Shown here: positions 29,271 through 37,002 of the stretch, one piece after another
Position numbering within the stretch: position 1 is the stretch's first letter
How the letters are laid out: each line of letters begins with the position of its first letter
Assembly (NCBI RefSeq): GCF_036059255.1
Contig: NZ_CP107947.1
Span: forward strand, 2,914,001 to 2,978,000
From: Micromonospora sp. NBC_00389
Lineage (GTDB): Bacteria; Actinomycetota; Actinomycetes; Mycobacteriales; Micromonosporaceae
Reading direction: 5' to 3'
DNA: 64,000 bases
Made by a program: the position numbers and the translations under genes
Notes under the pieces: generated by a model
What the model was told of the DNA's origin: nothing
Seen by the model: only the letters and a program-made list of their open reading frames with translations
The model's database searches: none

Positions 29271-30226
29271 TCTGGCAGTCGCCGCTGCGACTCTGGCTGC
29301 TGCTCGGCGTGCTCGCCCTGGTCGTCGCGTACCTGGTGATGCAGCGCGGACGCAGCCGGTACGCGGTCCGCTTCACCAACCTGCGGCTGCTGGACCGGGT
29401 GGCGCCGGAGCGGCCGGCCTGGCGCCGGCACGTACCAGCCGGGCTGTTCCTGGCCATGCTGGCGCTGCTGGTGGTCGGCTTCGCCCGGCCCACCGCCGAG
29501 GTCCAGGTGCCCCGGGAACGGGCGACGGTGATGGTGGCCGTCGACGTGTCCACCTCCATGCTCGCCACCGACGTGGAGCCGGACCGGCTGGCCGCGGCCA
29601 AGCAGGCGGCCCGGCGCTTCGTCGAGGGCCTGCCCGACGAGTTCAACGTGGGTCTGGTCGCGTTCGCCGGCAGCGCGGCCGTGCTGGTGCCACCCGGCAC
29701 CGACCGGGACGCCCTGGAGGACGGGATCGGCCGGCTCGCCGAGGGGGTGACCGGGGTGCAGGGCACCGCCATCGGCGAGGCCATCAACACCTCGCTCGGT
29801 GCAGTCAAGGGCCTGGACAGCCAGGCCGCGAAGGAGCCGCCGCCGGCCCGGATCATCCTGCTCTCCGACGGGGCGAACACCTCTGGGATGGATCCGATGG
29901 AGGCGGCGGCGGACGCGGTGGCGGCGAAGGTGCCGGTGCACGCCATCTCCTTCGGCACCCCGTCCGGGTTCGTGGACCGGGGCGGGCGGCCGATCCAGGT
30001 GCCGGTCGACGGGCAGACCCTCAAGGCGGTCGCCGACGAGACCGGCGGCATGTTCCACGAGGCCAGCACCACCGAAGAGCTGAGCGCCGTCTACGACGAC
30101 ATCGGCAGCTCGGTCGGCTACCGCACCGAGCGGCAGGACGTCTCGGCCCGGTTCATCGGCCTCGGCCTGGTCTTCGCGATGGGCGCCGCCGCCGGCTCGA
30201 TGCGCTGGTTCTCCCGGCTGCCCTGA
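29267..30226 (+). CDS. VWA domain membrane protein of the MoxR operon
   Basis: 319 aa (BatA-like). Two N-terminal membrane segments (about 5-25 and 55-75) place a von Willebrand factor A domain at about 85-285 with the MIDAS motif DVSTS and the downstream Thr/Asp positions (GTAIGEA, LLSDGANTSG). A last hydrophobic segment lies at about 295-312. The domain should bind divalent metal and a protein partner. It is the membrane component of the MoxR-DUF58-VWA set and is followed 38 bases later by a serine protease gene. Confidence 0.88.
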   Translation: MIWQSPLRLWLLLGVLALVVAYLVMQRGRSRYAVRFTNLRLLDRVAPERPAWRRHVPAGLFLAMLALLVVGFARPTAEVQVPRERATVMVAVDVSTSMLATDVEPDRLAAAKQAARRFVEGLPDEFNVGLVAFAGSAAVLVPPGTDRDALEDGIGRLAEGVTGVQGTAIGEAINTSLGAVKGLDSQAAKEPPPARIILLSDGANTSGMDPMEAAADAVAAKVPVHAISFGTPSGFVDRGGRPIQVPVDGQTLKAVADETGGMFHEASTTEELSAVYDDIGSSVGYRTERQDVSARFIGLGLVFAMGAAAGSMRWFSRLP

Positions 30227-30264
30227 CCCCGCCGCGCAACGGACTTCGACCGGAAGGAGTACGC

Positions 30265-31122
30265 ATGGCAGTGCAGACCGGACTGGGCGAACCGCGCGGT
30301 CCCTGGTTCATCTCGCCGGAGCTCGACCCGGACGGGCGCGGGTGGTGGGACGCGCCCGGTTCCGGCCGGGAGCCTAGCGGCCGGCGGCCGGGCCGCCTGC
30401 TCGCCGCGCTGGCGGTGGTGGCGCTCTCCGCCGTCTCCGGGGCTGTGGCCGGTGGCGTGGTGGCCAGCCGGGACGGCGTCCCGGGCGAGGCCGCGGCGTC
30501 CGCCGCCCCGGTGCCGGCGGAGTTGGTCACCGCCGCCCAGCGAACCGTGCCCGGAGTGGTGTCGGTGCTCGCTGGCGCGAACGGCGGCTCCGCGACCGGC
30601 TCCGGCTTCGCTGTGGACGACGAGCAGCACCTGATCACCAACGACCACATCCTGGCCAAGGGCGGTGGCGGACCGGTGACGGTGGAGCTGCCCGACGGCC
30701 GCCGGTTCGCCGCCGAGGTGGTCGGCCGGGAACCGCGCAGCGACCTGGCGGTGCTGAAGGTGCCACCGTCGGCCGGGCTCGCCCCGTTGCCGCTGGCCAA
30801 GCCGGGGGCGACCCGGGTCGGTGAGCCGGTGCTCGCGGTGGGCTCGCCGCTCGGTCTGTCCGGGACGGTCACCGCGGGCATCGTCAGTGCGTTGGACCGT
30901 CAGGTGCGGTTGGGCAACAATCGGCACAGCGCGGTGCAGACCGACGCCTCCATCAATCCCGGTAACTCGGGCGGGCCGCTGGTCAACGCCCGCGGTGAGG
31001 TGGTCGGGGTGAACACCGCAATCGCCACCATCGACGGCAATGGATCAATCGGCATTGGTTTCGCCATCCCGATCGAGCAGGTGCAGCAGACCGCCGACAC
31101 GATCATCGGCAAGGGTGGCTGA
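30265..31122 (+). CDS. HtrA/DegP-type trypsin-like serine protease without PDZ domain
   Basis: 285 aa. One membrane anchor at about 43-65 is followed by an extracytoplasmic protease domain with the triad His in TNDHILA, Asp in RSDLAVLK and Ser in NPGNSGGPL. It ends soon after IGFAIPIEQV, so the PDZ domain of DegP/HtrA is absent. GGAAGGAG precedes the ATG. Close spacing to the VWA gene suggests it belongs to the MoxR operon and acts in envelope protein quality control; that link is inferred. Confidence 0.88.
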   Translation: MAVQTGLGEPRGPWFISPELDPDGRGWWDAPGSGREPSGRRPGRLLAALAVVALSAVSGAVAGGVVASRDGVPGEAAASAAPVPAELVTAAQRTVPGVVSVLAGANGGSATGSGFAVDDEQHLITNDHILAKGGGGPVTVELPDGRRFAAEVVGREPRSDLAVLKVPPSAGLAPLPLAKPGATRVGEPVLAVGSPLGLSGTVTAGIVSALDRQVRLGNNRHSAVQTDASINPGNSGGPLVNARGEVVGVNTAIATIDGNGSIGIGFAIPIEQVQQTADTIIGKGG

Positions 31123-31196
31123 GCTGCGCGGACGGCCCGGAGGTGGCCGCTGGGATCACGGGCAGTGTCGGATATCCGGCCGGAGAGCATCGGGCC

Positions 31197-31529
31197 ATGG
31201 AAATATTACGCTCGGTATGGATACTGGCGGAGGTGGAGCGTCCTCTTCTCGCGGTCCTCCTGCTGGTGGGCCTGGTCATCGGATGTGCAGTGGGGTCGGC
31301 GTACACCCGCGCGCGGCGTGGGTGGAGCGATTACCAGACCGTCAAGAAATCGGTGCCGGGTGCCCGCCGTGGCGCCTGGCTGCTGATCCGCGGGGTCGCC
31401 GTGAAGGCCGCGGTGATCGGGTTGCTGCTCTTCGGCGCGGTGGCGTACGCCGCGGTCGGCTCGGACGAGGAGACCGCAGGCCCGGCGCCCAGCCCGTCAG
31501 CGACGCAGAGTGAACCGCCGCACCGCTGA
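31197..31529 (+). CDS. Small membrane protein of unknown function
   Basis: 110 aa with two hydrophobic segments, about 14-34 and 62-82, separated by a basic stretch (TRARRGWSDYQTVKKSVPGARRG), and a Ser/Pro-rich polar tail. Both segments suggest a hairpin in the cytoplasmic membrane. The ATG starting MEILRSVW is chosen because GGAGAG lies upstream; an earlier GTG would add 18 unlikely residues. No family recognised. It may be co-transcribed with the protease. Confidence 0.6.
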   Translation: MEILRSVWILAEVERPLLAVLLLVGLVIGCAVGSAYTRARRGWSDYQTVKKSVPGARRGAWLLIRGVAVKAAVIGLLLFGAVAYAAVGSDEETAGPAPSPSATQSEPPHR

Positions 31530-31563
31530 CCCCGGGAACGCCGGTGGGGGTTAGCCTCGGGGC

Positions 31564-31989
31564 GTGGACGACGGACTGCGGGTGACCGACCGGTGGGTCG
31601 TCCCTGCCGGGGAGCTGCGGGAGCGCTTCTCCCGTTCGTCCGGGCCGGGTGGGCAGGGCGTGAACACCGCCGATTCCCGGGTGGAGTTGAGCTACGACCT
31701 GGCCAACTCGCCAGCCGTGCCCGAGTCGGTCCGGTCGCGGGCGCTGGCCCGGCTGGCCAACCGCCTGGTGGACGGGGTGCTGACGATCGCCGCCAGTGAG
31801 CACCGGGCGCAGCTGGCCAACCGGGAGGCCGCCCGCGAGCGGATGCTCGCGTTGTTGCGGGAGGCCGCGTCGCCCCCGCCGCCGCCGCGCCGGCCGACCC
31901 GTCCGTCCCGGGGCGCCAAGGAGCGCCGGTTGGCCGAGAAGAAGCGTCAGTCTCAGCGCAAGCGCGACCGCCGGACCGACGGCGAGTAG
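31564..31989 (+). CDS. arfB: ArfB-like peptidyl-tRNA hydrolase (ribosome rescue factor)
   Basis: 141 aa with the release-factor GGQ motif in SSGPGGQGVNTADSRVEL near residue 28, followed by a basic C-terminal tail (KERRLAEKKRQSQRKR) that in ArfB/YaeJ enters the empty mRNA channel of stalled ribosomes. It should release the nascent peptide from non-stop complexes. Length matches the family. TAGCCT ends six bases before the GTG at 31564 and there is no ribosome site, so the mRNA is probably leaderless. Confidence 0.9.
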   Translation: MDDGLRVTDRWVVPAGELRERFSRSSGPGGQGVNTADSRVELSYDLANSPAVPESVRSRALARLANRLVDGVLTIAASEHRAQLANREAARERMLALLREAASPPPPPRRPTRPSRGAKERRLAEKKRQSQRKRDRRTDGE

Positions 31990-32038
31990 CGACCACCAGT
32001 GCATCTCCAGTCCGAGCGCGACCTCTCGGGCTATCGGG

Positions 32039-32060
32039 TGACAGAATCTGGAATCTGTCA
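32039..32060. promoter_or_regulatory. Candidate TetR operator, TGACAGA-N8-TCTGTCA
   Basis: A perfect 7-bp inverted repeat, 48 bases upstream of the aldo/keto reductase start and overlapping the place expected for a promoter (TACGCT at 32072-32077 as a possible -10). Its size and symmetry fit a TetR-type operator; the TetR gene is the second gene of the unit. Confidence 0.5.
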
Positions 32061-32107
32061 GTCAAAGGATGTACGCTGGCCGGGTAACCCAGGTGAGAGG
32101 AACACCC

Positions 32108-33106
32108 ATGGACACCCGCACCCTCGGCACCACCGGCCCGACCGTCTCCGCTCTCGGGCTCGGCCTGATGGGCATGTCGGACCTCTACGGCGCCGCCGAC
32201 GAGGCCGAGAGCATCGCCACCATCCACGCCGCACTGGACGCCGGCATCACCCTCCTCGACACCGGCGACTTCTACGGCATGGGTCACAACGAGCTGCTGC
32301 TGCGCGACGCGCTGCGTGGCCGCAACCGCGACAACGCCGTGATCAGCGTCAAGTTCGGCGCCCTGCGCGACGCCGACGGCGGCTGGAACGGCATCGACGT
32401 CCGACCCGCCGCGATCAAGAACTTCCTGGCGTACACCCTGCGCCGTCTCGGCACCGACCACGTCGACATCTACCGCCCGGCCCGGCTCTCCCCGGATGTG
32501 CCGGTGGAGGACGTGGTGGGCACCCTGGCCGAGTTGGTCAAGGCCGGCCACGTCCGGCACATCGGTCTGTCCGAGGTGAGCGCGGAGACGCTGCGCCGGG
32601 CGCACGCCGTGCACCCGATCACCGACCTCCAGATCGAGTACTCGCTGATCTCCCGCAACCCGGAGTCCGAGATCCTGCCGACGGCCCGCGAGCTGGGCGT
32701 CGGGATCACCGCCTACGGGGTGCTGTCCCGCGGGCTGATCAGCGGCCACTGGACGGCGCGGCGGGAGACCGCAGGCACCGACTTCCGGAGCCACCTGCCC
32801 CGGTTCTCCGGCGCCAACCTCGACCGCAACCTGGCCCTGGTGGACGCCCTGCGCGCCATCGCCGAGGCCCGGGGGGTCACCGTGGCGCAGATCGCCATCG
32901 CCTGGGTGCTCGCCCGGGGCGAGAGCATCGTGCCCCTGATCGGTGCCCGCAGCCGGGACCGGCTCACCGAGGCCCTGGGCGCGGCGGCGGTCACCCTGAC
33001 CGAGGCGGACCTGGCCGCGATCGAGGCCGCCGTCCCGGCCGGCGCGGCAGCCGGCACGCGCTACGACGAGGCGCAGATGGCGTTCCTGGACAGCGAGCGG
33101 GCATGA
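32108..33106 (+). CDS. Aldo/keto reductase
   Basis: 332 aa NADPH-dependent oxidoreductase. It starts with the typical GTTGPTVSALGLGLMGMS. The catalytic tetrad appears as the Asp in LLDTGDFYG, Tyr of the same motif, Lys in ISVKFG and the residue after DHVDIYRP (Pro-Ala replaces the usual His position, a small oddity). The cofactor-binding end has VPLIGARSRDRLTEALGA. GAGAGGA precedes the ATG. The following TetR gene and the upstream palindrome suggest an inducible two-gene unit. Substrate unknown. Confidence 0.88.
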   Translation: MDTRTLGTTGPTVSALGLGLMGMSDLYGAADEAESIATIHAALDAGITLLDTGDFYGMGHNELLLRDALRGRNRDNAVISVKFGALRDADGGWNGIDVRPAAIKNFLAYTLRRLGTDHVDIYRPARLSPDVPVEDVVGTLAELVKAGHVRHIGLSEVSAETLRRAHAVHPITDLQIEYSLISRNPESEILPTARELGVGITAYGVLSRGLISGHWTARRETAGTDFRSHLPRFSGANLDRNLALVDALRAIAEARGVTVAQIAIAWVLARGESIVPLIGARSRDRLTEALGAAAVTLTEADLAAIEAAVPAGAAAGTRYDEAQMAFLDSERA

Positions 33107-33179
33107 CCGCCCGGCCGTGGCGCGACCGCCGGCCGGGGGCCGCGCCACGGCCGTCCGCGCGGTCAGGAAGGCTGGGGTG

Positions 33180-33776
33180 ATGAGCGACGCCACCGCCCTG
33201 ACGGCCGACCGCATCCTCGACACCGCCGAGGAGGTGCTGCGCCGGTACGGGCCGGCCAAGGCCACCGTGCTGGACGTCGCCCGCGCGCTGGGCGTGAGCC
33301 ACGGCAGCGTCTACCGGCACTTCGCCAGCAAGGCCGCGCTGCGCGAGGCGGTCGCCGACCGCTGGTTGGCCCGGGTCTCCACCCCGCTGATCGAGGTTGC
33401 CACCGGGCCCGGCCCGGCCCCGCAACGGCTGCGCCGCTGGCTGGCCGAGCTGAGCGGCACCAAGCGCCGGATTGCCCGGGAGGACCCCGAGCTGTTCACC
33501 AACTTCCACCAGCTCGCCACCCTCTCCGAGGGCGTGGTCGCCAACCATTTGGAGGTCCTCGCCGGTCAGCTCAGCCTGATCGTCGCGGACGGGGTGGCGG
33601 CTGGCGAGTTCAGCGTGCCCGACCCGGCGGTGGCCGGCCGGGCGCTGTTGCAGGCCACCGCCCGGTTCCACCATCCCGCCCACCGCGCCGAGTGGAGCGA
33701 GCCGGGTCTCGACGACGACCTGGCGGCGGTCGTCGCGCTGCTCATCGACGGCCTGCGTACCCGCCCGGCGAGCTGA
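33180..33776 (+). CDS. TetR family transcriptional regulator
   Basis: 198 aa. Helix-turn-helix at about residues 25-70 (TVLDVARALGVSHGSVYRHFASKAAL) with the conserved YRHF end; the C-terminal ligand/dimer domain is helical. The ATG at 33180 follows GGAAGG, and a GTG one codon earlier is also possible. It lies 73 bases after the reductase gene. It most likely represses the pair through the inverted repeat at 32039. Confidence 0.88.
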   Translation: MSDATALTADRILDTAEEVLRRYGPAKATVLDVARALGVSHGSVYRHFASKAALREAVADRWLARVSTPLIEVATGPGPAPQRLRRWLAELSGTKRRIAREDPELFTNFHQLATLSEGVVANHLEVLAGQLSLIVADGVAAGEFSVPDPAVAGRALLQATARFHHPAHRAEWSEPGLDDDLAAVVALLIDGLRTRPAS

Positions 33777-33791
33777 CCTGGCCGACCCCGG

Positions 33792-34055
33792 TCAGGCGGG
33801 AACGGCCGCGAGCAGCCGGTCGCGCAGCACGGCGGCCCGGTCGGCGAACCCGCGCTGCGCGGCGGCGTACTCCGCCCGGCCCTCCGGCGTCTCCACCCGT
33901 ACCGGGGGGCAACCAAGCGCCGCCAGGTCGTACGGGCTGGCCCGCATGTCCAGCGTGCGGATCTCCCGGGCCAGCGCGAAGGCATCGGCCACCAGCTCCG
34001 AGCTGACCAGCGGGGAGAGCTTGTACGCCCACTTGTACAGATCCATGCGCATCAT
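33792..34055 (-). pseudogene. C-terminal fragment of the split glycosylase-like gene
   Basis: About 85 residues, from MDLYKWAYKLSPLVSSELVA to the natural end, align residue by residue with the last 97 residues of the intact copy at 35863-36756 (MDCHKWATKL, LDMRASPYDL against LDMQASPYDF, VETPEGRAEY against IETPEGKAEY). Homology stops at 34046, where lower-GC element DNA begins. Three ATG codons and GGGGAGG happen to sit at the junction, so a short peptide could still be made. Its own codon use is the high-GC host type. Confidence 0.85.
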
Positions 34056-34089
34056 CCTCCCCGGCAACTTCGAGGGAGGGAACGCAGGG

Positions 34090-35484
34090 ATGGACGTCGT
34101 CATCTACGCACGGCTCAGCCTGGACAAGCTGGGTAACGAGCTGGGCGTTGATCGGCAGCTCGAAGCTTGCCGGGAGTTGGCAGCTCGTCAGGGCTGGACC
34201 GTGACGCGGGAGCTGATCGACAACAGCATCAGCGCCACGACCGGCCGTGTCCGGCCGGCGTTCGAGAAGCTGCTCACCCTGAGCCCGAAGCCTAATGCCA
34301 TCATCGTCTGGCATCTCGACCGGCTCGTCCGCCTCACCCGTGAGCTGGACCGGGTGATCAGCTACGGCGTACCCGTCCACGCCGTGACCGCAGGGATGCT
34401 GGACCTGAGCAACCCGACAGGCATCCTGATGGCCAACGTGGTCACCGCGTTCTCTCAGTTCGAGGGCCAGCAGAGGGCTGCTCGTCAGCGCCTCGCAGCC
34501 ACGCAGCGCGCTTCCCAGGGCCGGCCCTGGTGGTCGGCTCGACCCTTCGGATACGAGCGTGACGGATCGCCTCGTGCTGGCGAAGCCGACGCCGTTCAGC
34601 GTGCGTACCAGGATCTGCTGGCGGGGCGCTCCCTGTTGTCGATCGCTGACGAGTGGAACCGCCAGGGCATGCTCACCACCAGGGGGAGGAGTTGGACGGG
34701 CGCGACTGTTCGTCAGCTCCTCATGTCTGCCAGGAACTGCGCTATCCGTACGTACGCAGGGGGTGAGGTCGGCCCTGGGAACTGGGATGCCTTGGTGCCC
34801 GAGGAGATCTACCGTTCCGCTGTCCGTGTGCTCAACTCCCCTGCCCGCAAGACTGGTGGTGGCGGTCCCCGTCGCAGCCTGCTGACGGGTGTCGCTACCT
34901 GCGCCAAGTGCGGTGGCCCCATCCGCACGGCACGGCGTGGACGGAAGGGCGAGCAGGGTAGCTACGCCGTGTACGAGTGCAAGCTCAAGCACTGCGTATC
35001 CCACCGTCAGGACGAGGCTGACACCATGGTCAGCGAGCGTGTGATCCGGTTCCTGACCGCTCCTCAGTTCGCGGAAGCGTTCGAGCAGAGCGAGGATGAC
35101 CTGCCTGTTCAGCAGATGAGAGACGAACTGGGGAGCCTGCGGTCACGGCTCGATGATCTGGCCACCGACTACGCTGCCGGGCTCGTTACGCGATCGCAGT
35201 TCCTGACTGCATCCCAGACCATGCGCAGTCGGGTGGATGAGTTGGAGGATCAGCTATCCCAACTGGGGAGTGACAGCGCGGTCAAGGGCATCACCGGGAT
35301 GACGGACGAGCAGGTACGCCGTCACTGGGATGGGTTGGATGTAGACCGCAGGCGGTCCCTGATCCTCGCGGTTGTCGTGAGCTGTCGTCTCCGCCAGAAG
35401 GGGCGTGGCGTCCGCCGCACCGATGAGTGGCATGTCGATGTGTTGTTCAGGGCGGGCGACCCCGCGAAGGTGGCAAGCATCTGA
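34090..35484 (+). CDS. Large serine recombinase (phage-type integrase)
   Basis: 464 aa. The resolvase-type catalytic domain opens YARLSLDKLG with the nucleophilic serine at residue 10, followed by the RQLEAC and LDRLVRLTRELD motifs. The recombinase domain follows (about 180-300), then a zinc ribbon with CAKCGG and a second cysteine pair around YECKLKHC. A helical C-terminal stretch at about 335-400 (LGSLRSRLDDLATDY) fits the coiled coil that controls direction. GAGGGAGGG lies upstream of the ATG. It sits 40 bases inside the left junction, as integrase genes usually do next to their attachment site. All domains look intact. Confidence 0.92.
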   Translation: MDVVIYARLSLDKLGNELGVDRQLEACRELAARQGWTVTRELIDNSISATTGRVRPAFEKLLTLSPKPNAIIVWHLDRLVRLTRELDRVISYGVPVHAVTAGMLDLSNPTGILMANVVTAFSQFEGQQRAARQRLAATQRASQGRPWWSARPFGYERDGSPRAGEADAVQRAYQDLLAGRSLLSIADEWNRQGMLTTRGRSWTGATVRQLLMSARNCAIRTYAGGEVGPGNWDALVPEEIYRSAVRVLNSPARKTGGGGPRRSLLTGVATCAKCGGPIRTARRGRKGEQGSYAVYECKLKHCVSHRQDEADTMVSERVIRFLTAPQFAEAFEQSEDDLPVQQMRDELGSLRSRLDDLATDYAAGLVTRSQFLTASQTMRSRVDELEDQLSQLGSDSAVKGITGMTDEQVRRHWDGLDVDRRRSLILAVVVSCRLRQKGRGVRRTDEWHVDVLFRAGDPAKVASI

Positions 35485-35511
35485 CACAGGGGAGGAACCG
35501 AACCGGGGAGA

Positions 35512-35528
35512 GGGCCCCGAAGGGGCCC
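35512..35528. terminator. Hairpin after the recombinase gene
   Basis: GGGCCCC-GAA-GGGGCCC, a perfect 7-bp stem 27 bases after the recombinase stop and 14 bases before the next ATG. No T-run. It could terminate or mask translation of the small ORF. Confidence 0.4.
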
Positions 35529-35542
35529 ATCTTCGGACTCCG

Positions 35543-35692
35543 ATGTTCGTGCTCTACGCCGGTGGATGGGTCGATGTCGACTACGTTGCGGCAGGCTCGG
35601 ATGCGGTGGTGAGCGAACATGTTGAGTTGGACGACGTCGAGCAGTTCCGCGCCGTGCTGGACCGTGTGGTCGCCCACTTGACAAGCGCCTGA
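35543..35692 (+). CDS. Small hypothetical protein, 49 aa, in the element
   Basis: 49 codons beginning MFVLYAGGWVDVDYVAAGSD and ending in a helical, acidic stretch (ELDDVEQFRAVLDRVVAHL). No family recognised. It starts 58 bases after the recombinase stop on the same strand and has a weak ribosome site. Its position between recombinase and cargo would suit a small accessory such as a directionality factor, but nothing in the sequence shows this. It could also be non-coding. Confidence 0.4.
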   Translation: MFVLYAGGWVDVDYVAAGSDAVVSEHVELDDVEQFRAVLDRVVAHLTSA

Positions 35693-35862
35693 ACGGCTGC
35701 GGCCACGCCGAGGCGGGCGTCTGTTGATGCCAGGTCGGTTACGGCAGCCGATCCGGTGGTGTCGGCACAGTTCAAGGGGGACGCCCCGTCTGATCGACCC
35801 GGAAAGCGGGGCAAGATGACAGCTGCTAACACATGGCCGTGCGGGTGAGGCCCTTCAGGGGG

Positions 35863-36756
35863 TCATACTCCCACCCGTGCCGCTGGCTCCGCTGGGTCGA
35901 GCAAGGCCGCGCAGACATCGATCAGTCGGGAACGCAGATGGCCGGCACGCTGCGAGAACTCGCGCTGCCGCGCGACGTACTCGGCCTTGCCCTCAGGAGT
36001 CTCGATGGCTACTGCCGGTTCCCCGTACGAGGAGAAGTCGTACGGGGATGCCTGCATGTCGAGTAGCCGGATGTCCCTCGCCAACTCGAAGCAGTCGAGC
36101 GCCAGGTCCCCTGGAACCGCAGGCCCCAGCTTGGTCGCCCACTTGTGGCAGTCCATCGAGGCGTGCAAGCAGCCTGGCTGGTCAAGCTCTACCTGGCTCT
36201 CCCTGGTGGGTTGGAGCCGGTTGAGGCTGACTGCGTCCGGGGTGAAGAACCGGAACGCGTCGAAGTGTGTGCAGCGGATCTGGTGGGACTCGACTACCGC
36301 GTCAGTGCCCTTTTGCCCAAGTCGCAGGGGGAGGGGATGCCGATGCTCACGTTGGCGGTACACCATCGCCCACTCATGCAGGCCGAAGCAGCCAGTGAAG
36401 GCTGGCCGCGATGCGATCGCGGAGAGCAGCCGATGGATGAAGCGTACCGACTCTGCCCGGTCGGCCCTGAGCGCTGCGACGTCGAGGCTCACGACTCCGT
36501 TCGCGTTCGTGGCGTACCAACGCCACTGCTGATGTGGAGCAGAGCCGTTCGGTCCGGGCTCCAAGGAGATGCCTACGCCGGGGTGCCACCGCCGCAGCAC
36601 AGAGGGCCTGGTGCCGTAGTAGTCGTACAAGAAGTCATCGATCGCATGGCGTTCCCTCGTTGCCTTGCGAGCACGGTGGCCTGCGGTGAGGGAGTCGGCG
36701 CGCTTCTCGTGAGCTTCCAACAGGGGAAGCCAGGTTGTGGCTGGGAGGCTGGTCAC
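35863..36756 (-). CDS. Intact 3-methyladenine DNA glycosylase-like protein carried by the element
   Basis: 297 aa from the GTG at 36756, or 310 aa from an ATG at 36795. It is a complete member of the actinobacterial family usually annotated 3-methyladenine DNA glycosylase, an annotation of uncertain biochemical basis. Conserved blocks are RPSVLRRWHPG, CFGLHEWAMVYR, IRCTHFDAFRFFTP, PTRESQ and QPGCLHASMD. Its codon use is less GC-biased than the host fragments, so it is a diverged homologue and not a recent duplicate. The GTG overlaps the TGA of the truncated host gene by four bases (GTGA), so it can be read by translational coupling from the host promoter. It converges toward the recombinase. 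Confidence 0.8.
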   Translation of the reverse strand: MTSLPATTWLPLLEAHEKRADSLTAGHRARKATRERHAIDDFLYDYYGTRPSVLRRWHPGVGISLEPGPNGSAPHQQWRWYATNANGVVSLDVAALRADRAESVRFIHRLLSAIASRPAFTGCFGLHEWAMVYRQREHRHPLPLRLGQKGTDAVVESHQIRCTHFDAFRFFTPDAVSLNRLQPTRESQVELDQPGCLHASMDCHKWATKLGPAVPGDLALDCFELARDIRLLDMQASPYDFSSYGEPAVAIETPEGKAEYVARQREFSQRAGHLRSRLIDVCAALLDPAEPAARVGV

Positions 36757-36968
36757 CGGTTCGGGCCCTTGTTGTCCGCTTCGTACCGCTTGCATACCAG
36801 CCGGTGCGAGTAGTAGGTGAACAGGAAGTCGTTCACCGGGTGCCGCTCACCGCGGCGTCGGCGGGCCAGGTGCGGGGTCAGCCAGACGTCCACCCGTTCT
36901 TCGTGGGCCCGGCGGCGGGCCTGCCAGGTCGCCACGTCGAGCACGGCGGGGGCGAGGGCGGCGGTCAC
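36753..36968 (-). pseudogene. N-terminal fragment of the split glycosylase-like gene
   Basis: 71 codons. Residues 1-56, ending HPVNDFLFTYYSHR, match the start of the family and of the intact copy (HAIDDFLYDYYGTR). After 36801 the frame continues 15 codons into element DNA and stops at a TGA that overlaps the GTG of the intact copy. The natural 5' end of the host gene, and presumably its promoter, are retained. High-GC host codon use up to the junction. Confidence 0.82.
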
Positions 36969-37002
36969 GGACCCCAGGGTACGACCGCCGCCCGCCCGCC
37001 GG

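Larger units (their letters stand above)
34047..36800. mobile_element. Serine-recombinase element inside the glycosylase-like gene
   Basis: About 2.75 kb lying between the N- and C-terminal pieces of one host gene. It contains a large serine recombinase, a 49-codon ORF and an intact homologue of the split gene. GC content is visibly lower, especially at third codon positions, than on both sides. The junctions are set by where host-gene homology stops (34046 and 36801); no clear direct repeat is seen, as expected for the very short cores of serine integrases. The host gene also lacks the part equal to residues 64-213 of the intact copy (about 450 bp), so insertion was accompanied or followed by deletion. 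Confidence 0.8.

Noticed and set aside
35512..35528. GGGCCCC hairpin considered as the element attachment core
   Set aside because: It lies within the element after the recombinase, not at either homology boundary, and has no partner copy at the ends.
36145..36813. Plus-strand 222-codon ORF opposite the intact glycosylase-like gene
   Set aside because: The minus-strand frame has conserved family motifs, whereas this frame has none.
33792..36968. Recombinase region considered as a prophage
   Set aside because: There are no structural, lysis or replication genes within the boundaries, only a recombinase, a tiny ORF and the gene copy.
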